A stretch of 64,000 nucleotides of DNA from Streptomyces sp. CB02009 (GTDB lineage: Bacteria > Actinomycetota > Actinomycetes > Streptomycetales > Streptomycetaceae), in assembly GCF_001905825.1 (NCBI RefSeq), contig NZ_LIVV01000009.1, positions 1-64,000 of the forward strand. The letters are read 5' to 3'. Below are positions 19,191 through 26,528 of this stretch, one piece after another. Numbering within the stretch: the stretch's first letter is position 1; the number at the start of each line of letters is the position of its first letter. A program made the translations under genes and the position numbers. Below the pieces are notes generated by a model. The model had not been told where the DNA came from. It saw nothing but the letters and a program-made list of their open reading frames with translations, and searched no databases.

Positions 19191-19654
19191 GTGCGCCCCT
19201 CGTCTGTTCTGTGCGTCCCCGTGGTCTTGCCGTTGCGAACCCGGCCGAACGACACGAGTGAAATTACAAGTTTGTGCTCTGCGCGAGTCAAGCCGAGATC
19301 TGCTATTGGGCCTCGTATTCACTCTGCGGAACCAAGCGTATGCGGAAAGTGTTCAAATCACCAAAAAACGAGACACAAGCCACCGCCCTGGGTGCACCGT
19401 GCGCGACCCTTCACAAGGGAGGACGTCCGAGACTTGGATCTTGTTGCGATCCAGCCATGGAAGCGATCCGGATCACAGTCCGATCACGGACCGGCCGGAA
19501 TCCGCGTGGTGACCGAGCGTGGTCATCACGTGGACGCCGCCATGTTTACGGGCACGGTTGAAGCGCCATCTGTCCTGGTCCGCGGCTGAACAAACCTTTC
19601 TCCGCGCACTGTAACCGGATGAGGTGAAACATTACCCCCAAATCGGGCATTGGG
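19191..19654. other. regulatory interval between whiB and the Cys leader
   Basis: About 460 bp, clearly less GC-rich than its surroundings, separate whiB from the leader-peptide promoter. It contains the whiB promoter (listed separately) and no supported gene. The lower GC and length fit a complex developmental promoter. Confidence 0.6.
19263..19291 (-). promoter_or_regulatory. whiB promoter, TTGACT-17-TGTAAT
   Basis: On the minus strand TTGACT (19286-19291) is followed after 17 nt by TGTAAT (19263-19268), predicting a transcript start near 19256 and a 65-nt leader. A TCACT (AGTGA on the other strand) half-site lies right after the -10. It resembles one half of the published BldD operator, but a full palindrome was not identified. 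Confidence 0.6.
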
Positions 19655-19684
19655 TTGACAGTCGGGTGTTGTTCCGGCCACCTT
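19655..19684 (+). promoter_or_regulatory. promoter of the Cys leader-cysteine dioxygenase transcript
   Basis: A perfect TTGACA (19655-19660) is followed after 18 nt by CACCTT (19679-19684), a weak -10. Transcription would begin around 19690-19692, at or next to the leader ATG, implying a leaderless start for the leader peptide. Confidence 0.5.
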
Positions 19685-19691
19685 TGGTGGC

Positions 19692-19784
19692 ATGCCAGCG
19701 ACCGCAGCGCTCTCCGCGACCCACGACCGTGGGTTCCGCAGCGCTGTCCAGGCGCGCTGTTGCTGTTGCTGTCCCAGCTGTTGA
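19692..19784 (+). CDS. Cys-rich leader peptide upstream of cysteine dioxygenase
   Basis: A 30-codon reading frame starts MPATAALSAT and ends RCCCCCPSC before TGA at 19782-19784. It has five consecutive Cys codons (19758-19772, TGT and TGC alternating) and a sixth at 19779. Six Cys in 30 codons is far above chance in a proteome where Cys is rare, and the frame ends 107 nt before a cysteine-degrading enzyme gene. Cys-rich leader peptides that control sulfur genes are known in mycobacteria; this peptide is assigned to that class by analogy. The promoter position suggests leaderless translation. Confidence 0.72.
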   Translation: MPATAALSATHDRGFRSAVQARCCCCCPSC

Positions 19785-19882
19785 TGCCGTAGAGCTCCAG
19801 CTTCTTCTCCCAGCGTCACCCTGCGTCACTCGCGTCACCTTCTCTCCGTGACCCCCACCGCTTCTGTTTCTGCTGAGGAACC
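19732..19882 (+). promoter_or_regulatory. anti-Shine-Dalgarno/Shine-Dalgarno pairing in the Cys leader
   Basis: GGTTCCGCAG (19732-19741, inside the leader peptide frame) can pair with CTGAGGAACC (19873-19882), which contains the dioxygenase ribosome-binding site. Nine of ten positions pair. Between them GTCAC occurs three times (19815, 19825, 19834) before a GTGAC (19848-19852), offering alternative hairpins. This is the expected layout for translational attenuation controlled by ribosome movement over the Cys codons. The pairing is seen in sequence; the mechanism is inferred. Confidence 0.55.
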
Positions 19883-19891
19883 ACCCCACCC

Positions 19892-20401
19892 ATGAACATG
19901 GACAGCGACCTTCAGATCGCCGGCGACATCCTCGAGGTCCCGCACCTCCTCCAGCCCGAGCGCGCCCACCCCGTGACGGTGGCCGAGTTCGCCGGCCTGG
20001 CGCGCTCGATCGCCGACGACCGCGCCCAGTGGGCCCCGTACGTCGAGTACGACGCCACGACCCGCTGGTACCACCGGCTGCGCACCGGCCCGGGCTACGA
20101 GGTGTGGCTGCTCTCCTGGGTTCCCGGCCAGGGCAGCGGGCTCCACGACCACGGCGTCTCCTCCGGCGTACTGACCGTCCTGCAGGGCGAACTGACGGAG
20201 CGTACGGAGCGGGGCACCCGGGTGCTCGCGCCGGGCGCGGAGCGGGTGTTCGCGCCGGGGTACGTCCACGAGGTCGTCAACGACTCCCTGGAACCCGCCG
20301 TCAGCCTGCACGTCTACTTCCCCGGCCTCACCGAGATGCCGATGCACGAGTCGCTCCAGGCGCAGTGCGCTCCCCTCACCGCGGACGCCGTCGTCGCCTG
20401 A
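19892..20401 (+). CDS. cysteine dioxygenase family protein
   Basis: The 169-residue cupin would oxidise L-cysteine to cysteine sulfinate with a mononuclear iron. Iron ligands are H85 and H87 in GSGLHDHGVSSG and H126 in APGYVHEVVNDS, and the start of the domain carries RWYHRLRTGPGYEVWLLSW. The length fits bacterial thiol dioxygenases; mercaptopropionate or a related thiol could be the substrate instead. GAGGA lies 12 nt before the ATG, slightly long. A second ATG at 19898 is possible. It is preceded by the Cys leader peptide. Confidence 0.88.
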   Translation: MNMDSDLQIAGDILEVPHLLQPERAHPVTVAEFAGLARSIADDRAQWAPYVEYDATTRWYHRLRTGPGYEVWLLSWVPGQGSGLHDHGVSSGVLTVLQGELTERTERGTRVLAPGAERVFAPGYVHEVVNDSLEPAVSLHVYFPGLTEMPMHESLQAQCAPLTADAVVA

Positions 20402-20463
20402 CGCGCGCCCGTTCCCGGCCACCACCCCTCATACGATCAGTCCTCGGCTGACAGACTGTTCGC

Positions 20464-21417
20464 ATGCGCATTGTGGTTCTGGCCGGCGGTATCGGTGGTG
20501 CCCGTTTCCTTCGCGGCCTCAAGCAGGCCGCACCGGACGCGGAGATCACGGTCGTCGGCAACACCGGTGACGACATCCATCTCTTCGGGCTCAAGGTCTG
20601 CCCCGACCTGGACACGGTGATGTACACCCTCGGCGGTGGCATCAACGAGGAACAGGGCTGGGGACGCACGGACGAGTCCTTCACCGTCAAGGAGGAACTC
20701 GCGGCGTACGGCGTCGGACCCGAGTGGTTCGGCCTCGGCGACCGGGACTTCGCGACCCACATCGTCCGGACCCAGATGCTCGGCGCGGGCTACCCGCTGA
20801 GCGCCGTCACCGAGGCGCTCTGCGCCCGCTGGCAGCCCGGCGTACGCCTCCTCCCCATGTCCGACGACCGGGTCGAGACGCATGTGGCGATCGAGGTCGA
20901 CGGCGAGCAGCGCGCGGTGCACTTCCAGGAGTACTGGGTGAAGCTGCGGGCCTCCGTCGACGCCAAGGCCGTCGTGCCGGTCGGCGCGGAGGCCGCCAAG
21001 CCCGCGCCGGGCGTCCTGGACGCCATCGCCGAGGCGGACGTCATCCTCTTCCCGCCGTCGAACCCCGTGGTCAGCGTCGGGACGATCCTGGCCGTTCCCG
21101 GGATCCGCGAGGCGATCGTCGCGGCCGGAGCGCCCGTCGTGGGCCTCTCCCCCATCGTCGGTGACGCGCCCGTGCGCGGGATGGCCGACAAGGTGCTCGC
21201 GGCGGTCGGCGTGGAGGCGACGGCGGCGGCGGTCGCCCGGAACTACGGCTCCGAGCTCCTCGGCGGCTGGCTCGTCGACACCGTCGACGCGGGCGCGGTG
21301 GAGGACGTCGAGGCGGCGGGCATCCGCTGCCGGGCGGTCCCGCTGATGATGACCGACGTCGACGCGACGGCGGCGATGGCACGGGAGGCGCTGGCGCTCG
21401 CGGAGGAGCTGCGGTGA
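20464..21417 (+). CDS. cofD: 2-phospho-L-lactate transferase (coenzyme F420)
   Basis: The 317-residue product (FbiA in mycobacteria) transfers a phospholactate or phosphoenolpyruvate-derived group from its GDP-activated form onto the deazaflavin Fo. The N-terminus [19 protein letters not shown] is the nucleotide-binding loop, followed by [20 protein letters not shown], the family hallmark. Its stop overlaps the fbiB start by 4 nt, so the two F420 genes are coupled. Confidence 0.96.
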   Translation: MRIVVLAGGIGGARFLRGLKQAAPDAEITVVGNTGDDIHLFGLKVCPDLDTVMYTLGGGINEEQGWGRTDESFTVKEELAAYGVGPEWFGLGDRDFATHIVRTQMLGAGYPLSAVTEALCARWQPGVRLLPMSDDRVETHVAIEVDGEQRAVHFQEYWVKLRASVDAKAVVPVGAEAAKPAPGVLDAIAEADVILFPPSNPVVSVGTILAVPGIREAIVAAGAPVVGLSPIVGDAPVRGMADKVLAAVGVEATAAAVARNYGSELLGGWLVDTVDAGAVEDVEAAGIRCRAVPLMMTDVDATAAMAREALALAEELR

Positions 21418-22883
21418 CGGATGTGACGGACGGGGCGGCCGCTGACGGGGCTGCCGGTATGGACGGGGCGGCCGCTACGGGCTGGGTGGCCGGTGACGGG
21501 GCCGCCGCTACGGACGGGGCCGCCGCTGACGCGGTCGTCCTTGGCGAGGTCGTCCTTGGCGAGGTCGCCGCGGGGCCGGAGCGGGAGGCTCCCTCGTACC
21601 GGGTCTGGGCACTGCCCGGACTGCCCGAGGTGACGGCCGGGGACGACCTGGCCAAGCTGATCGCCTCCGTCTCGCCCGCGCTCGTCGACGGGGACGTCCT
21701 CCTCGTCACCTCCAAGATCGTGAGCAAGGCCGAGGGGCGGGTGATCGCCGCCGACGACCGCGAGGCGGCGATCGACGCCGAGACGGTACGGGTGGTGGCA
21801 CGGCGCGGCACCCTGCGGATCGTGGAGAACCGGCAGGGGCTCGTCATGGCCGCCGCCGGCGTCGACGCGTCCAACACCCCCGCCGGGACCGTCCTGTTGC
21901 TGCCCGAGGACCCCGACGCCTCGGCGCGGCGCATCCGTTCGGGGCTGCGCGACGCGCTCGGCGTCGACGTGGGCGTCGTCGTCACGGACACCTTCGGGCG
22001 GCCCTGGCGCGGCGGACTCACCGACGTGGCGATCGGCGCGGCCGGAGTGCGGGTCCTCGACGACCTGCGCGGCGGAACCGACGCGCACGGCAATCCGCTG
22101 AGCGCGACGGTGGTCGCCACGGCGGACGAACTCGCCGCCGCGGGCGACCTGGTGAAGGGCAAGGCGACCGGACTTCCGGTCGCCGTCGTCCGGGGCCTCC
22201 CGCACGTGGTGGCCGGGGACGAGGAGCCGGGGGCGCGGGCGCTGGTGCGCGGCGCCGCCGACGACATGTTCCGGCTGGGCACGTCGGAGGCCGTACGGGA
22301 GGCGGTGACGCAGCGGCGGACCGTACGGGAGTTCACCGACGAGCCGGTCGACCCGGGAGCGGTACGGCGCGCGGTCGCCGCGGCCCTGACGGCGCCGGCC
22401 CCGCACCACACGACGCCGTGGCGCTTCGTGCTCCTGGAATCGGCGGAGTCGCGGGTACGGCTGCTCGACGCGATGCGGGACGCGTGGATCGCGGACCTGC
22501 GGCAGGACGGCCGGTCCGAGGAGGCCATCGCGAAGCGGGTACGGCGCGGGGACGTGCTGCGCAACGCCCCGTACCTGGCGGTGCCCTGTCTCGTCATGGA
22601 CGGCTCCCACCACTACGGCGACCCGCGCCGGGACACGGCCGAACGCGAGATGTTCGTGGTGGCGGCCGGCGCGGGCGTCCAGAACTTCCTGGTGGCACTG
22701 GCCGGCGAGCGGCTCGGCTCGGCGTGGGTGTCCTCGACGATGTTCTGCCGGGACGTCGTCCGCGAGGTCCTCGACCTGCCGGCCCACTGGGACCCCCTGG
22801 GCGCGGTGGCGATCGGACGGGCGGCGGGGGAACCGCGGGAGCGGGAGGCGCGGGTGGCTGCGGAGTTCGTCGAGGTGAGGTAG
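21414..22883 (+). CDS. fbiB: coenzyme F420 glutamate ligase/nitroreductase fusion, FbiB
   Basis: The 489-residue product adds the gamma-glutamyl tail to F420 (residues about 60-300, with [22 protein letters not shown]) and carries the C-terminal flavin-dependent nitroreductase-like domain of actinobacterial FbiB (about 300-489, starting [14 protein letters not shown]). The first 55-60 residues are an unusual Ala/Gly/Asp-rich extension of repeated DGAAA-type units, which explains its extra length over mycobacterial FbiB (about 450). The GTG start overlaps the cofD stop. Confidence 0.94.
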   Translation: MTDVTDGAAADGAAGMDGAAATGWVAGDGAAATDGAAADAVVLGEVVLGEVAAGPEREAPSYRVWALPGLPEVTAGDDLAKLIASVSPALVDGDVLLVTSKIVSKAEGRVIAADDREAAIDAETVRVVARRGTLRIVENRQGLVMAAAGVDASNTPAGTVLLLPEDPDASARRIRSGLRDALGVDVGVVVTDTFGRPWRGGLTDVAIGAAGVRVLDDLRGGTDAHGNPLSATVVATADELAAAGDLVKGKATGLPVAVVRGLPHVVAGDEEPGARALVRGAADDMFRLGTSEAVREAVTQRRTVREFTDEPVDPGAVRRAVAAALTAPAPHHTTPWRFVLLESAESRVRLLDAMRDAWIADLRQDGRSEEAIAKRVRRGDVLRNAPYLAVPCLVMDGSHHYGDPRRDTAEREMFVVAAGAGVQNFLVALAGERLGSAWVSSTMFCRDVVREVLDLPAHWDPLGAVAIGRAAGEPREREARVAAEFVEVR

Positions 22884-22975
22884 GGCGGCTCTCCTGAGTG
22901 TGGAGTGGAAAGGACCTGACCCGGGACGGGTCGGGTCGCTACTCTCGCCTCCTGCCGCGTGCGACAAGGGGGGCC

Positions 22976-23470
22976 GTGTCCACATCCAGTGCTGCGGGGC
23001 TGAGGCGGTGCGTCGTCTGCGCGCAGCCGGTCAGCCCGAAGAAGCTCGTCCTCGTCCGAGACGACCGGCCGGCGCACCGCGCCTGCCGGCCGGTGACGGG
23101 CGTGCCCGTCCGGGTCGCGGCCGAGGCGGCGGCCGCGGCCGCCGCCCGGAAGCCGAAGCCGCCGAAGCCCATGAGCCGGACCGAGATGCTCCGCCGCATC
23201 GACGAACTGCGCAGACGGGACGCGCGGAAGGCGGCGGAGCAGGGGCGCGGGAAGGCCGGGGCGGTGGGCGGGGGCCGGGGGGCGAAGTCCGCGAAGTCCG
23301 CGAAGTCCGCGGGCGGGGGTCGGGGTGTGGCGAAGCCCGCGAAGTCCGTGAAGAACGTTCCCGGGCCGAGGGTGGGCGGCTCCGGGGAGGCCGGCCCTCA
23401 GCCGTACTACGGCGTCGAGATGAAGTCCGTCGGCGGTCGGTGGGTGCAGATGCACCCGGACTCCGAGTAG
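22976..23470 (+). CDS. small basic hypothetical protein with a CxxC cluster
   Basis: The 164-residue product begins with a possible zinc-binding cluster (RRCVVCAQPVS, then AHRAC) and continues as a Lys/Ala/Gly-rich disordered stretch with repeated AKSAKSAKS. It ends in a conserved-looking PYYGVEMKSVGGRWVQMHPD. A GTG at 22976 is preceded by AAGGGGGG. Strong base composition and the Cys spacing suggest nucleic-acid binding, but I do not recognise the family. It lies 92 bp after fbiB on the same strand. Confidence 0.7.
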   Translation: MSTSSAAGLRRCVVCAQPVSPKKLVLVRDDRPAHRACRPVTGVPVRVAAEAAAAAAARKPKPPKPMSRTEMLRRIDELRRRDARKAAEQGRGKAGAVGGGRGAKSAKSAKSAGGGRGVAKPAKSVKNVPGPRVGGSGEAGPQPYYGVEMKSVGGRWVQMHPDSE

Positions 23471-23499
23471 CGCGCGGGCGGACGCCCCCGGGGCACCCC

Positions 23500-24531
23500 C
23501 TAGATCCGCGTGATGTCTCCCGGCGCCATGCGGGGGGCCCGGCGGGGCGGGACCCGGCCGCTGAGGAGGATCAGGCGGACCGCGCGGTGGCGTTGGCCCG
23601 CGTACGGGGCCAGGAGGTCGAGCATCGCCTCGTCGTCGGCCGCCCGGTCGCCCGCCAGGGCCCAGCCGACGATCCCGGGCAGGTGGAGGTCGCCGGTGGT
23701 GACCTCGTCCGGGGCGCCGTTGCTCCGCTGGATCGTCTCCGCGCTCGTCCACGGGCCGATGCCCGGGATCAGTTCCAGGCGCCTGCGGGCCGCCGGCGGG
23801 TCCATGAGGACGGCCTCCTCCAGACGGGCCGCGACCCGGGCCGCGCGGACGATCGTCGCCGAGCGCTTGCCGTCGACGTTCGCGCGGTGCCACTCCCATG
23901 ACGGGATCCGCGTCCACGTCCGCGCGTCCGGCATCACGTACATGCCCTCGGGGGCCGGGCCGGGAGCGGGCTCGCCGAACGTCCGTACGAGCTGCCGCCA
24001 GGAGGCGTACGCCTCCGTCGCCGTGACCTTCTGCTCCAGGATCGTCGGGATCAGCGACTCCAGGACCAGGCCCGTACGGGTCAGCCGGAGGCCGGGGCGG
24101 CGGCGGAGGGACGCCAGGACCAGCTTGTGGCGGGGGACGAAGGCGGCGGGGTCGTCCTCGGAGCCGAGCAGCGCGGGGGCGTTGTCCAGGAGCCAGGTCG
24201 CGCCCGGGCCCCAGGCGTCAGCCTTGGGCGCCCCGTCGCGGACCGCCGCCAGTCGGATCGTGCCGGGGCCTTCGGGGGTGCGGCTCGCCCGCCAGACGGA
24301 GCCGTCGGGGGTCACCCGGAAGGTGGGGTCGGCGGGGCCGCGGCGGAGGGGGCCGAGGGTGAGACCGAGGTCCGGGGCGGGGCCGGGGATGGGGGCGGAA
24401 GCGGGGCTGAGGGCGGGGTCGGGGTCGGAGCCCGGGTCGAGGGGGGCGTTGGGGGGTGGGGGTACGGGGGTGTGGCCGCCTCGGAACGTGGTGCGGGTGG
24501 TGGGGGTGGGGGGTCTGAAGCGGCCGGCCAT
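23500..24531 (-). CDS. DNA-3-methyladenine glycosylase-like protein (HhH-GPD family)
   Basis: The 343-residue product resembles AlkA-type base-excision glycosylases. The helix-hairpin-helix (RLELIPGIGPWTSAETIQ) is followed by a GDLHLP stretch whose Asp is the likely catalytic residue, and RHKLVLASLRRRPGLRLTRT precedes it. The first 75 residues are Pro-rich and probably disordered. No Shine-Dalgarno sequence precedes the ATG. Instead a TACGCT -10 hexamer (24539-24544, minus strand) lies 7 nt away, suggesting a leaderless transcript. It converges on the small basic gene. Confidence 0.85.
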   Translation of the reverse strand: MAGRFRPPTPTTRTTFRGGHTPVPPPPNAPLDPGSDPDPALSPASAPIPGPAPDLGLTLGPLRRGPADPTFRVTPDGSVWRASRTPEGPGTIRLAAVRDGAPKADAWGPGATWLLDNAPALLGSEDDPAAFVPRHKLVLASLRRRPGLRLTRTGLVLESLIPTILEQKVTATEAYASWRQLVRTFGEPAPGPAPEGMYVMPDARTWTRIPSWEWHRANVDGKRSATIVRAARVAARLEEAVLMDPPAARRRLELIPGIGPWTSAETIQRSNGAPDEVTTGDLHLPGIVGWALAGDRAADDEAMLDLLAPYAGQRHRAVRLILLSGRVPPRRAPRMAPGDITRI

Positions 24532-24817
24532 GGGTACGAGCGTAGCCCTGTGGGTGGGGGTGGGGGCTTGGTGCCGTGTGCGGCCGGGCCTGGTGCCGTG
24601 GGGCGGTCGGCTTGGCGCCGCCGTGGGGGCGGGGGCTTGGTGCCGGGGGGGGCGGGCCGATGTGACCTTGGCGCCGCCGGGTGAGCTGTTGGGCCCGCGC
24701 TGCGTCGCGTGAGCCGCGGGCTGGCGCTGCGTCGTGCGGGCACGCACCGTGTGCCACATCCACGCGTGCTCCGCCCGCCGCGCGCTGTGTCGCGTCGGCT
24801 GCGCCCGCCGCCCCGCC

Positions 24818-24858
24818 GTGTGGGCAATCGTCCCGCAGGGCGGGACGGGTGGGCACAC
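24818..24858 (-). repeat. palindromic intergenic element, copy 1
   Basis: The 41-bp element has outer GTGTG/CACAC ends, inner CGTCCCGC/GCGGGACG arms, and asymmetric GGGCAAT and GGTGGGC spacers. Its reverse complement matches the element at 24977-25020 at most positions, so the two copies are in inverted orientation. Confidence 0.7.
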
Positions 24859-24976
24859 GGGACGGCGCCCTGGCGGCGCCTCCGCCCCTTGCGCCCTGGC
24901 CCGCACCCCCCACAGCGCCGCACCTGTGGTGCGGGTCCAGGCGCGGAAGCCTAGGCCCGGCAACGGGCGCCGTTCC

Positions 24977-25020
24977 GTTGTGCCCACCCGTTCCGCCCCA
25001 GCGGAACAGTTGCCCACAAC
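24977..25020 (+). repeat. palindromic intergenic element, copy 2
   Basis: The 44-bp element has outer GTTGTG/CACAAC ends and inner GTTCCGC/GCGGAAC arms, with CCCACCC and AGTTGCC spacers as in copy 1. Arm differences between the copies are partly compensatory (TTCCGC/GCGGAA versus TCCCGC/GCGGGA), hinting that pairing is conserved. Confidence 0.7.
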
Positions 25021-25174
25021 GGGGGTGGCGGGGGGGGCGGGCACCGCCGCAGCAGAGCAGGCTCCGTCCGGCCCGCGGGTCCCACAACGGGGGTGGGCGG
25101 GGTGGGCATCGCCCCAGCCCAGCGGGGGCGGGCGTGGCCCGTGCCAGGTGGGCGCTCGGCGGAGCAGCCAGGCG

Positions 25175-25301
25175 GGTGGCCGCCCTCTGGAGCCCGGTCC
25201 AGGGCGGTGGGCGGCCCTCTGGAGCCCGGGCCAGGCCGGTGGGCCGCCCTCTGGAGCCCCGGCCAGGCCGGTGGGCGGCCGCCCCTGGGCCTGGGCAGGG
25301 T
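25175..25301. repeat. 32-bp tandem repeat, about 3.5 copies
   Basis: Units beginning GGTGGGCGGCCCTCTGGAGC start at 25175, 25206, 25238 and 25270, with 31-32 bp spacing. The period is not a multiple of three. The array ends about 40 bp from the stop of the NDP-sugar synthase gene. Confidence 0.8.
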
Positions 25302-25341
25302 TGCCCGGCCCAGGCCGGCGGGTGGGGCCCCGACCCGGGGG

Positions 25342-26424
25342 TTACTGGTCTGAGGAGAAGCGGATGGTGGCGGCGGGGAGGGTGGCGTTGCACCAGACCC
25401 TCGTGCCGTCGCGGAGTTCGTTGTCCGGGCCCACCTGCGCGCCGTCGCCGATCACCGCGCCCGCCAGGACCGTGCGGGCGCCGATGCGGGCGCCCGCACC
25501 GATCAGGGAGTCGGTGACCACCGCGCCCGGTTCGACGACCGCGCCGGCCAGCAGCGTGGAGCCCGTGATGCGGGCGCCTTCGCCGACGACCGCGTCCGCG
25601 CCGACGACCGTGCCGCCGGTCAGCTTGGCGTCGGGGGCGACGCGGGCCGACGGCAGGACCAGGCGGTCGCCGCAGCGGCCCGGGACGGCCGGGGAGGGGG
25701 CGCGGCCCAGGACCAGGTCGGCGGAGCCGCGGACGAAGGCCTGCGGGGTGCCGAGGTCGAGCCAGTAGGTGGAGTCGACCATGCCCTGGAGGTGGGCTCC
25801 GGCGGAGAGGAGTTCCGGGAAGGTCTCGCGTTCGACCGAGACGGGGCGGCCGGCGGGGATGCGGTCGATGACCGAGCGCCGGAACACGTACGCGCCGGCG
25901 TTGATCTGGTCGGTGACGATCTCCTCGGGGGTCTGCGGCTTCTCCAGGAAGGCCGTGACCCGGCCGGTCTCGTCCGTGGGGACCAGGCCGAAGGCGCGCG
26001 GGTCGTCGACCCGGGTGAGGTGCAGCGAGACGTCCGCGCCGGAGGAGGAGTGGGTGGCGACGAGGGCCTGGATGTCGAGGCCCGTGAGGATGTCCCCGTT
26101 GAAGATCAGGACCGGGTCGTCGGGGCCCGAGTGGAGTCGCGAGGCGACGTTGCGTATCGCGCCGCCGGTGCCGAGCGGCTCCTCCTCGGTGACGTACTCC
26201 AGGCTCAGGCCGAGCGCCGAGCCGTCACCGAAGTGCGGCTCGAAGACCTCGGCCAGGTAGGAGGTGGCGAGCACGATGTGCTCGACGCCGGCGGCGCGGG
26301 CGCGGGCCAGCTGGTGCGTCAGGAAGGGGACGCCGGCCGCCGGAACCATGGGCTTGGGCGTGTTGACCGTGAGCGGTCGCAGCCTCGTTCCCTTGCCACC
26401 GACCAGGAGGATCGCTTCTGTCAC
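25342..26424 (-). CDS. NDP-sugar synthase, probable mannose-1-phosphate guanylyltransferase
   Basis: The 360-residue product has an N-terminal nucleotidyltransferase domain (LLVGGKGTRLRPLT signature, NGDILTGLD metal-binding region, then FLEKPQ) and a C-terminal left-handed beta-helix of hexapeptide repeats (about 250-345, such as GARIGARTVLAGAVIGDGAQ). The domain order fits GDP-mannose pyrophosphorylases of actinobacteria, and manA/manB in the window favour mannose; a glucose-1-phosphate substrate is possible. It starts with GTG at 26424. Confidence 0.88.
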   Translation of the reverse strand: MTEAILLVGGKGTRLRPLTVNTPKPMVPAAGVPFLTHQLARARAAGVEHIVLATSYLAEVFEPHFGDGSALGLSLEYVTEEEPLGTGGAIRNVASRLHSGPDDPVLIFNGDILTGLDIQALVATHSSSGADVSLHLTRVDDPRAFGLVPTDETGRVTAFLEKPQTPEEIVTDQINAGAYVFRRSVIDRIPAGRPVSVERETFPELLSAGAHLQGMVDSTYWLDLGTPQAFVRGSADLVLGRAPSPAVPGRCGDRLVLPSARVAPDAKLTGGTVVGADAVVGEGARITGSTLLAGAVVEPGAVVTDSLIGAGARIGARTVLAGAVIGDGAQVGPDNELRDGTRVWCNATLPAATIRFSSDQ

Positions 26425-26528
26425 CTTGTCGTCTCTGCTTCCTGTTCGGGGCCCGTCGGCTCGCCCGTCTCGGTCGTCCGTGCGATATGACCGGTCAGTT
26501 TAGGCAGATGGTTGCCCCGATGACCCCA

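Larger units (their letters stand above)
24532..25341. other. gene-free interval rich in repeats and hairpins
   Basis: About 810 bp hold no convincing gene. The interval begins with GGGGGCTTGGTGCCG-type repeats (24565-24660), then a facing pair of palindromic elements and a 32-bp tandem array (listed separately). CGCACCTGTGGTGCG (about 24920-24935) is another hairpin between the paired elements. Confidence 0.6.

Noticed and set aside
19251-19270. Full BldD operator at whiB
   Set aside because: Only one AGTGA-type half-site is clear next to the -10. The second half of the palindrome was not convincing.
24218-25393. Large His/Pro/Arg-rich minus-strand frame
   Set aside because: It overlaps the DNA glycosylase in another frame and the repeat interval. 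Composition follows GC skew, not protein coding.
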